A stretch of 64,000 nucleotides of DNA. It comes from Monoplex corrugatus (taxonomy: Eukaryota > Mollusca > Gastropoda > Littorinimorpha > Ranellidae). Both the position numbers and the translations under genes were made by a program. Shown here in pieces: positions 55,939 through 64,000 of this stretch (position 1 is the stretch's first letter; each line of letters starts with the position of its first letter). The notes beneath the pieces are model-generated. The model was not told the origin of the DNA and did no database searches. It saw only the letters and a program-made list of their open reading frames with translations. The stretch lies in contig JAPXFY010000022.1 of assembly GCA_030674185.1 (NCBI GenBank), positions 39,200,130 through 39,264,129 of the forward strand. Reading direction: 5' to 3'.

Positions 55939-56800
55939 GTTTGTCTGAGAGATACTGTTCCCTGTCCCTGCCGTTGTGTGCTCTTGTTTTGTTTTGTTTT
56001 TGAGTTGTCTGTTCCCCCCATGGGGATGCCGGGGGCTCTTTCAGTATAAACAGTATCCCCACCTTCTGGACATTCTGTGCTAGAAATTTCCTCTTTTCTG
56101 TCACTGTCTTTGTTTCTGCCTTGTTCCTTTGTTTTCTGTCATTTCTACCTATCATATTCTGCCTTATGGTCCATTCACTTGTATTAGATAGGTCCGCTTC
56201 TGCAGTGGCAGCAGTCAGCATCGGCTTGCTGTGAGCATTTTGAGTGTATTTTTGATCCTCTTTATATTGCTTAAAATGTTGAGTAAATGGTTTAAAAAAT
56301 ATACTGAAGTAAAGCTTGTTTTCTGCTCTACAACACTGTGTTGTTTGTTTTACAATAAAATATAAAACTTTGAAGCGCTTCATGGTTAAACAATGCGGGT
56401 GCTGTTGTCTTTGCTCCGACCCGAGCCGCCATGACTAACACTGCGTCAGCGCGTTCAAAACGAGTGTGGTCAGAAACACGGCGATCGCTTCGCAGTGTTG
56501 CTGTGTCTATTTTTAGAACTAGCGTCCTTGGAAACTCCAATTTCCAGCGATTCCATTGGTCTATTTATTGTGCAGACAGCCTTGTAAGAACCATTTGATA
56601 TCGCGAGTTGAAAACAAGGAACTTTTCTGAGAGCCGATATCTTCGGAACTGTTTATCAAGATGCTTCAATTTTTATATCAAATTGAAGCTTAGACTTTGA
56701 AGTTTTTAATAAGTGCACTGTTGAAATCGCAGACGACTGCACTTTGCCGCGCTTTTGTTTGGAACAATGTGAATCGAAGCCGAGTGCCGCTCTCGAGTGC

Positions 56801-57876
56801 ATGATGGCGGCTGCGTCAGGCAGCCTGAGCGAGCGCTGCTCTTCGCCTGGATTATCGTCTTGTGATTCGAGAATTCGCCAATTAGTCGGTAAGTAAATAT
56901 CATATTTAAATAATTTTATATGTTTACGCTGCCTTTGCAAACTTTTCGCTTTTGTTTCTTGAGAGGAAATGAATGAAATGAATGTTTCTAGGGCACCTGC
57001 ATACGAGTAGCGCTAAGAAAGCGAACTTTGTGTTGAGTGACTTGAGTTGGCTGGAAAATACTGAAATATCTCAACGTATTTTGTACTGTTGATGAAATGG
57101 ATTGAAAGAAATGTGTTTCAAAGACTCAATTATTTTTTATATTGGCTCGATGTTTGTTTTTTTATTATGATCTTGAGATTTATTCTTCGGCAATGAGATC
57201 GCGAAAGTTGTTATGGAAAGACAACTCTTCACTTCCGGTTTCCTAGATTGTGTAGTTTCGCTTTCTTTAACGTGTTTTCTTCTCGATTCTAAGCGCAAGT
57301 TTGATGTTTTTATCAGATGATGACCAGCTGACAGCGTTGCTAGCTCGTTTTGACCAGAAAGGGCCGGGTAGACCACCCAAATTGCCCGAGATCCAGTTCA
57401 ACAACAGGTTTCTCCTGCAGCTGCTGGTGTTGAAGGAAAAGACAGGCAAGTCTTGGGATGAAATCTCTTCTATTCTGCGGTCGCTCTTCCCTTCCAGCGA
57501 ATTTTCGAAAGTCCAGTCGATGGTAGAGACAGTGGTGAAAGACTTCCGGGATGATGGCAGTCATCCTGATTTTTTGGAAGATTCCAGAGAAACCATGTAT
57601 CCTGGCAGCTTCTGTGTGAAGTTTCAGATCAGCAAAGCGGACTTACTTCGGGACAACTTGGAGAGGCATGGAAAAATCAAATGTCCTGTTGGTCTTGCAG
57701 AGGAGCTGCACAAGTTCTGCAACCAACAGAAGCTCAGGCCGCAGAAACTGAATACCTGGTTTGGCGCGCTTCTTGAGGAAGTGCCTAGAGATTTAAAGAC
57801 AAGGCTGGACAAGATACACTCGCTAGGAAAGCAATTGAGAAAGAATGTTGGAGCTCTCCTGGTCCAAATACACTAG
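56801..57876 (+). CDS. Two-exon gene inside TIR element 1, AT-hook-like protein of unknown function
   Basis: Exon 1 (56801-56888) encodes MMAAASGSLSERCSSPGLSS and CDSRIRQLV and ends with donor GTAAGT. Exon 2 (57317-57876) starts after TTTTTATCAG and runs to a TAG. The intron is 428 bp and phases fit, giving about 215 residues. Near residue 43 a KGPGRPPKLP motif resembles an AT-hook (GRP core). The segment KTGKSWDEISSILRSLFP has the Trp/hydrophobic spacing of a Myb/SANT-like helix, which I offer only as a resemblance. The rest is charged and helical-looking with no catalytic motif. Upstream sequence is CpG-rich. A DNA-binding accessory protein of the transposon, or a captured host gene, would both fit. 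I know no family for it. Confidence 0.65.
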
Positions 57877-57880
57877 AAAA

Positions 57881-57950
57881 CACTGTTAGTTTTTTTCTGT
57901 GGTGTATTTCAAGCTACTGTTAGTTTTTTCTGTGGTGTATTTCAAGCTTG
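57881..57950. repeat. ~34-bp tandem duplication after the stop codon
   Basis: ACTGTTAGTTTTTTCTGTGG followed by TGTATTTCAAGCT occurs twice in succession, in the 3' UTR of the element 1 gene. Confidence 0.85.
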
Positions 57951-58626
57951 GGGGCTTAGGTGTACTGTATGAGCCATTTGCGAACATTACTTGCCATGAT
58001 TTCCATATGTAAAAACTGGTTGTGTTTCAGGATAGTTTTGACTACTTTAGAACTTCTTTTGAAGCCTGTGGATGTGAAATTCAAGTTCTACTCTTTATTC
58101 TGAGCAAAAGGGTACTTGAAATTAGTCTGTAGCATCAGTAGTTGTTGAGATATGGCTTGTTTACTATTTGGTGTTATTTCTCTCTCATGTCATCTTTTTC
58201 CGCCTGCGAGAAATGTGTTTTTCCTCATTTTTGAAGTGATCTGGATGAAAAACTATGGCTTGCCTACCCCTGGAAAAAATTATTCTTACAGTAAGTAGTA
58301 TATAGTTTTGGTTTTATCATTTTCAGCTGTGTCTGTGTATTCATTCTCCATTTATCAAGCCAGAAAAATGGTGTTTCGTTAAAATCGCTAAATTGTGCCA
58401 TTTTCTTGCATTTTTAAATGCTCATAACTCTTGAACTATCATTGATAGGAAGATAAAATTTGGCAGAGATATTCAGTGTTGTGTTGTCTTTCAAATGCTA
58501 TTAAGTTTTTCTCTTTATGTGAACAAACAAAAATTTTGAATTTTTGGGGTGGACCTACCTACTTGTATGTGTTCAATATAGTCTTACGTACCTTCTCTTA
58601 GAATTGATAATTGGATACATGTATTA

Positions 58627-61322
58627 GGTACCGGCGGCCTCTCTTAAGCAATGCGGGAATTGTGTCGGTCAGTGGAAAAATTGCACATGTTTATCAGTCA
58701 AATATTCTTGCAGATGAATATGAATGACAAAGTTGTTATCATGAAGATAAAGATTGTTCTTTCCTCTATCGATCTGTGCTGTTTGTTTTTGTTATAAATG
58801 CACCCTTACGAAAATCTGCGCAAAAAAAACCACACCAACCGATGAAGTTTGACCGCGTGACGTAATGGCGACTGGCTCACGGCAATACTAGGGGTGACCG
58901 GTGAACGGCAACTTAAATTACACGGGTCACATAGGACTACCGTCATAGAAATTAGTACAGTTGACAGGTCGAAACCTGTCCTTCATTCCCGTATAATATT
59001 TATTTTATAAAATTATTAGTTTGTTAGTCTTCTAAAGGTCGGAATATTGGCAAACTTTGAAGAAGAATATCTGAGGATCTCCTTAATATATCAGATCATG
59101 TCCGCGGATGCGCAAACGGCTTATTTTTTTCGCTAAATTTAACCGTGATGGAACTGTGGATGTGACGTATACGGGATGTGCGCGAGTCTCGGAAGGGCGA
59201 GTATTTGTGATCTGCCATTTCAGCATATGGGGAACCTCGAATCATGGTGGCCTTCGAAGCGATCGCTGAAAGTCCAGTCAACGAATTTCTACTTGTGATT
59301 GTCAAGCTGAAGGACAAACGTAAACATCGACTGATTTTTCATGAAAATTGACTTGGAAGTTTGATTCAGTGAATTGTTTTTGATGTTTCTCTTTATTTAG
59401 AAAGATTTTAAAAGAAATCCGCGGGAAGTATAGCCTGCACAAGCAAAGAATAGAAAGTACGATCTCCAGTTTGATGTTTTATTGCCAAGGGATTTTTTTT
59501 AAGCGACCTGGGACTAGTAGAAGTAAAACTGTGTGAAGCGACTGCTTTCCAAAGGTGTTTATATTGCTAGTATTTAATGAATACGATGGAATTTTGTTTT
59601 TAATATACCGAAATCATAATATTTGTGCTAGTACTCGGCCAGAAATTCAAACCGGAAGTTGGCCGGCGAGTGCACGTCGTCTATCGGATCAGATTCGACA
59701 ATGTTTATCATTGCAAAGAAACAGCAAATAGCGGTTTTGCACAGTCACACACGCGCGCACGCATGCACGCACACATTATCAGAACACTATATTGCATCAG
59801 GCAAACACAGACACAGCTCCACAAAGTCCAATGAGCCTTTCTGATGGCACAATATAAGAATACTTTACTCTCAAAAGTAATAGCTGGCACAAATTAAAGA
59901 AAACACTTGAGAAAAAATCAGGATTTTATTTCGGTTTGTTTTCAAGGCAATGATGATTTTTTGTGGATGAAATTAACCATCACTGCCACCAAAACTTCAA
60001 CAGCAGACACTCACTAATAGTAATAAACTACTTCTACAGTTAAAACTGTTGAGAACTGAGTGTGATAAGTCGCAGGACGAGAACAGGGCTTTTGTTTTAA
60101 AAATTAGTAATTAATCACCACCTCAGGGGCTAAATCTGAAGACAAAAATTGAGACAGTTTTAAAAGAAGCGGAGAGATTTTCAGTAGATAGACCAGACAT
60201 TGAAAATTTCTGTCTGTGGATATGGGAAGATGCATGTTACTGCGAAATAACTGATGAAAATAACTTATTGATAAACATTAGGAATGAGAATAGAAATGGC
60301 TGTAAGTTATATACTGCATTGCCAGGCATATATCTTCTGCTGTTACACATTTTAGTTTCATTAAGTTATTGAGAAGGATGTCTTTCTGTGCTAGTATGAT
60401 ACAAAGTCATCTGTGGATCACATTGTTTCAGACTAAATCAGTACATGCATACAAAATCTTAAAATCTCATATATTAGCAACATTTGCTTGTAAAGAGTGA
60501 AGCTGTAGCTTTGTATTTGATTCACATGCAAAATTTCAGGAGATTCCATCAAGACATAATGTGAGTTATGTCTGTTTTAAGTTGGCCCAACACATGGGTA
60601 CTCACATTATATGGGTGCAAATGCATACAAAATATCTTACATCTTGACTATAACTAAGCTTGTAAATAATTCACTCGTAGCTTTCTGTCTATTTGATTCA
60701 CACACAAAATTTCAAGGAAATCCATCAAAAAATAAGCGAAATATGTGCGTTTAAATTTGGTCTGGTACGTGAACCGTGCTTTTTCCATCGTTCAAATGAG
60801 GTATTTTGCCATTTTTGGAGCCATATAACTCATGACTTTGTCACTTTACGCTGCCCCCAAAAATTTAAGTTTCATACAATAACATTGTTTCTGAGAAAAA
60901 GTAAACTCTAGCCAATTCTGTCTTCTTATTTTTGTGTGATGGGGGTGCAAAAGTGGCTTGTCATGCAATTTCGAACAATGACAAAATGGTATATTTATGA
61001 AGTTTGCAGCACTGCTGTGTAAATGTATGAACAGATCTGCCTGTATGCTTGCTTTTTTACGTAGTTTATGTTGTTAAGAATTAAAATCAGGAATGACATT
61101 CTCTGTCTGAGGACTTCTGGAAAATTTAGGTTCCTGCAAACTTGCTACATTTCACAATTGGCGAAAACGTACATAAACTGCCGTTTTCAAAGTGTGTTAT
61201 CTTTGGACCTAATACAGCTAGAGACTTACTTTTTTCTGCATTGTTCTTATTTTTTCTTGTACTTTTCAGAAATATGAGTGTTAATAACCTTTTCAAAAGT
61301 TTATTTTTTGGCTGCCGGTACC
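58627..61322. mobile_element. TIR element 2 (2,696 bp), no transposase seen
   Basis: It begins GGTACCGGCGGCC and ends GGCTGCCGGTACC, a 13-bp inverted repeat with one mismatch. TACATGTATTA lies on both sides, while other family C copies have it once; the target duplication is thus up to 11 bp (9-11 given ambiguity at the ends). Long duplications of about 9-11 bp are known for Mutator-like elements, but I see no MULE transposase. Internal sequence is AT-rich with a degenerate repeat pair near 60510-60560 and 60680-60735 ('atttgattcacatgcaaaatttca'). Open frames are short and unrecognised. Confidence 0.7.
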
Positions 61323-61689
61323 TACATGTATTAAGTTAATGCATTTTTGGCTCTGGGGAGGTGAGATGTGCGGAGGCGGGTTTAGGTGGTTTATATTTAT
61401 ATGTGTTTTGGTGTCCTTGGGTGTGTTTGGATTTGTGATCGAGTATCTTTTTTTTTATCCTTTGTGCGATAAAGTGGACAGAGTGTTCGGCAACGGGATC
61501 GTGTCCTTGGATTGTGTGTGCGAGTGCATTGATATGTGTGCTTAATTTACTTTTCTTTTTTGTTTTACCTGTTGAGGTTTTGTATGTTTTGAAGTGACTA
61601 TAGCCCTGATATGGTTCTACGCAGTCTGCTGGGCTTTAAACAAAAATAACAGTAACAGTAACAGAGCTGTCTGATTTTTCTCAGATGCA

Positions 61690-62035
61690 TGCATGTGTGT
61701 TTGTATGGCCTGCGGTTCTGAAGTGGTATGTTGCTGCACATTCTGCATATTTCAGCGTCACAGGTGTGCATGCTGGGCGTTTTCATGTTTCCATAAGGTG
61801 CAGGACACTGACGTCACTTACGGGATCTTTAACGTGCATAGGTGATATTCTGTATGTGTGTGTATATAAATGCAAAGGGGGTGTAGGTACTAAAAGATCT
61901 GTGGACTTGTTGACCCAGAAATCAGAAAATATTTCCACCCTTCTACATGCCAGGTGGGGAGATCAACCTGGACCTTCTAAATGGAAGTCCAACGTATATC
62001 CATTAGGTGATCGGCTTGTCACTGTGCACATATGA
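61690..62035 (-). mobile_element. Family D SINE copy
   Basis: In reverse orientation: the tRNA-like head (CACCTAATGGATATACGTTG, TAGAAGGTCCAGGTTGATCT) lies at 61960-62020, and the tail block GGGATCTTTAACGTGCATAG, 'catgctgggcgttttcatgtttcc' lies to its left. Confidence 0.65.
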
Positions 62036-62086
62036 AACAACCAGCTATTTGAACATTTCAGTAAAAAACTGGGTGAAAATAAATAT

Positions 62087-62371
62087 TTAACCCTTTAACT
62101 CCCACACCCTGTCCATCAGCATCCTTTATAGCCAACAAAGCAAAAACTTAACCCTTTGACTCCCTCATATAAAAAGAAATATTTAACCCTTTGACTCTCG
62201 CACTTGTCCATCAGCATCCTACATTGCCAACCATACCAAGAAAGCAAAAACGTGACCCTTTGATTCCCTCACCCTATCCACCGGTTCCTGCAGGAAGCTG
62301 ACGGATAGGGTGAGGGAGTCAGTGTTAAGTTTTTGCAGTTTGTGGATAGGGTGCTGCAGTCAAAGGGTTAA
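62087..62371. mobile_element. MITE-P copy with internal duplication
   Basis: TTAACCCTTTAACTCCCACA at left, GGTGCTGCAGTCAAAGGGTT then AA at right. The left arm is present twice in succession (62087 and 62183). Confidence 0.7.
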
Positions 62372-62583
62372 TGAAAGGAAACAGGATGACGTTCGGCCTG
62401 TCATTGTGCTTGTATGAAACAACCAGCTATTCAAACAGTGAAATAAAAATGTCTGTGGGTTAACAGTATAGTATTACACTTCTTTATGTTTGCATGTGCA
62501 CTTGTATGTGTGTATAATAGTGTGTGTGTGTGGGCGTGTGTGTGTGTTTGTATGTGTATGTGTGCATATGTGGCTTTGGGTTT

Positions 62584-62890
62584 GACCCACTAGCTCAGTT
62601 GTCAGAGCACCGTGTTCGTAACACAGGGGTTGTGGGTTCAGTCCCTGAGATAACCACTTTAAGACGGCCCATTAGCTCAGTTGGTTAGAGCACAGTGTTC
62701 ATAACGCAGAGGGCATGGGTTCGACCTCCATGTGGGCCACTGATTTTAATGGAACTATCTAGGTAGGACCTCAGGACCTGGCCAGCTCACAGGTTTATGT
62801 GCATGCCTAAGGCTTGTGCCGTGATCATTCTGGATCTCCTCCATCACATGGCACCTGTGATGTTAGTGCGTATGGAATTCATTCCATATC
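62584..62890 (+). mobile_element. SINE family A with two tRNA-like heads
   Basis: Two tRNA-like units (62584-62650 and 62666-62739) precede the family A body (TATCTAGGTAGGACCTCAGG then ACCTGGCCAGCTC) and a truncated tail ending ATGGAATTCATTCC. Other copies in the window have lost the head. The first unit has a degenerate T-arm. Confidence 0.7.
62666..62739 (+). tRNA. tRNA-Met(CAT)-like sequence, probably a SINE head or pseudogene
   Basis: A cloverleaf fits: acceptor GGCCCAT/GTGGGCC, D-arm GCTC...GAGC, anticodon arm CAGTG-TTCATAA-CGCAG with one A-A mismatch, T-arm ATGGG-TTCGACC-TCCAT. The anticodon is CAT. A-box (TAGCTCAGTTGG) and B-box-like (GGTTCGACCTC) sequences are present. The adjoining SINE body and second tRNA-like unit argue against a functional tRNA gene. 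Confidence 0.5.
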
Positions 62891-63520
62891 ATTTTCTGCC
62901 TTAATGGTCCTTTCATCTGTATGTGTTCAATGAAATTAATTATGCATACTTTCTCTTAGGAGTGATACTTGGGTACATGTATTAAGTGCATTTTTGGGTC
63001 TAGGGAAATGGGATATGCAGAAGCAATTTTAGGTAATTTAGGCCCGTTTATTATATATGTTTTAGAGTCCTTACTTAATGTTTAAATTTGTATTCAAGTG
63101 TGTTTTTCAAATCGGATGGAGTGGTCAGCACCAGCGGCATCTCCTTAGATTATGTGTATGAATGCATTGATATCTATACTTAATTTTTTTTTTCCTGTTG
63201 AAGCATTGTGTATGTTTTGAAACGGTTATAGCCCTGATATGACCCTATACATTCGGCTGGGCTTTAAACAAAGTGTACTTAATTTTCTTTTCCTTTTCTT
63301 TTTCCTGTTGAAGCATTGTGTATGTTTTGAAATGGTTATAGCACTGATATGGCTCTACGCAGTCAACTGGGTTTTAAACAACAATAACAATGAAGTGCAC
63401 TTCATTTTCTTTTCCTTTTCTTTTTCTGTTGAAGCACTGTGTATGTTTTGAAATGGTTATGGCTTGATATGGCTCTACGCTGTCGGTTGGGCTTTAAACA
63501 GAAATAACAGGAACAGTAAC
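62890..63520 (+). mobile_element. Family C repeat with its 3' tail present three times
   Basis: After one forward copy (62890-63275), the tail block TTTTCCTGTTGAAGCATTGT, 'tatagccctgatatgg', GGGCTTTAAACA recurs at 63268-63385 and 63390-63510, a local ~120-bp tandem amplification. Confidence 0.7.
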
Positions 63521-63524
63521 TCCA

Positions 63525-63735
63525 GGAGGGGGAGGACAGGAGGGGAGTGGGGCAAAAGAATGAGAATGTAAAGTGGGAAATCATTGCTGGACATAAAGGT
63601 ATGCCTTCAAGTTAGACTTAAAGCAAGACAGAGTATGTGACTGCCGAATAGATGGGGGAAGATCGTTCCATTTGTTTGCACAACACAGAAAAGGAGCATA
63701 TCTGTGTGTCTGTGTGCAGGTCATGTGCCTGCTTG
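63525..63735 (-). mobile_element. Possible LINE C-terminal remnant
   Basis: 'ggtatgccttcaagttagac' followed by 'gggggaagatcgttccat' aligns loosely with the C-terminal codons of the LINE at 17.53-17.62 kb (GATGCGTTTTCAAGCCAGAT ... GAATTCCAT). Weakly supported. Confidence 0.3.
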
Positions 63736-63928
63736 TTAACCCTTTGACCCCTGCACCCTATCCACCAGCTGCAAAAACTTAACCCTTTGACTCCCATACA
63801 CTCTCCACCATCTGCTTGCAGGAAGCTGGTGGATAGTGTGAGGGAATCAGAGGGTTAAGATTTTGCTTTGCTAGCATGGTTGGCGATGCAGGATGCTGGT
63901 AGACAAGGTTCGGGAGTCAAAGGGTTAA
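63736..63928. mobile_element. MITE-P, complete copy (193 bp)
   Basis: It begins TTAACCCTTTGACCCCTGCA and ends TTCGGGAGTCAAAGGGTTAA. Inner inverted pair TTAACCCTTTGACTCCC ... GGGAATCAGAGGGTTAA; right arm contains TTTGCTTTGCTAGCATGGTT. It is the clearest reference for the family. Confidence 0.8.
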
Positions 63929-64000
63929 TTGACCAAAGGATAAATGCTATATACTTATGTACCAAAAGTAATAGTGCAAATACCTACAGCAAATGTACTA

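Larger units (their letters stand above)
56185..58561 (+). mobile_element. TIR element 1 (2,377 bp) carrying a spliced gene
   Basis: Ends are TAGATAGGTCC and GGACCTACCTA (11-bp inverted repeat, one mismatch). CTTGTAT lies on both sides; in an uninterrupted family C copy this site (CACCTGTATGTGTTC) occurs once. The duplication is 7 bp, or 8 bp if the ends are placed one base differently, as in P- and hAT-type transposons; the superfamily is not determined. It carries the two-exon gene at 56801-57876 and no recognisable transposase. The right 600 bp are AT-rich and non-coding. Confidence 0.72.
56013..61655 (+). mobile_element. Family C repeat split by two TIR elements
   Basis: Its segments 56013-56184, 58562-58626 and 61323-61655 together make one complete copy when compared with 51415-51990. 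It is the host of the two insertions described next and sits in the intron after the last sulfurtransferase exon seen. Confidence 0.8.

Noticed and set aside
59096..59317. Possible minus-strand gene inside TIR element 2
   Set aside because: A 73-codon frame with no motif and no splice partners; insufficient for a transposase or any known protein.
62666..62739. Functional tRNA-Met gene
   Set aside because: One mismatch in the anticodon stem, a second degenerate tRNA-like unit beside it, and a SINE body attached. A SINE head is more likely, though I keep the fold on record.

Overview
This is animal nuclear DNA, not bacterial: coding sequence is broken into short exons with GT-AG introns, and most of the window is transposon remnants, tRNA-derived SINEs, minisatellites and long CA/GT runs. 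The genes are metazoan (a GIT-family ArfGAP, a C2H2 zinc-finger protein of about 22 fingers, a two-domain sulfurtransferase). The repeats (tRNA-derived SINEs, RTE/BovB-like and CR1/L2-like LINEs, (CA)n) fit a lophotrochozoan, most likely a gastropod mollusc. That assignment is inference; I cannot name the species.

Layout. (1) 4.7-11.7 kb, minus strand: the first four coding exons of a GIT gene, running off the left edge; all splice phases agree and intron 1 holds a ~1.8 kb minisatellite. (2) 14.9-17.0 kb: CA-rich compound repeats. (3) 17.2-20.7 kb, minus: a CR1/L2-like LINE with one long intact endonuclease-reverse transcriptase frame, inserted in a TTAA-bounded MITE. (4) 21.6-32.8 kb, minus: a C2H2 zinc-finger gene reconstructed from five coding blocks, with one unresolved frame break. 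(5) 32.8-33.7 kb: a gap between divergent start codons, probably a bidirectional promoter. (6) 33.7-55.9 kb, plus: exons of a rhodanese-type sulfurtransferase; a signal-peptide exon 15 kb upstream is phase-compatible with them. The 3' end lies beyond the last exon seen. Its introns hold a decayed 4 kb RTE-like LINE (40-44 kb), inverted LINE fragments and several minisatellites. (7) 56.0-61.7 kb: one copy of a dispersed repeat split by two separate insertions, each with terminal inverted repeats and a target-site duplication. The first carries a two-exon gene for a ~215-residue protein with an AT-hook-like motif; I know no family for it. (8) 61.7-64 kb: SINEs, MITEs and repeat tails.

The most novel material is the pair of TIR elements at 56.2-61.3 kb and the TTAA-bounded families. 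One of these splits a SINE with an exact TTAA duplication (24.4-25.2 kb). A second, palindromic family has about ten copies and shares the terminal octamer CYCTTTGA with it. The host genes look like ordinary single-copy genes that share no pathway; the rest of the window is the history of repeats landing in their introns.
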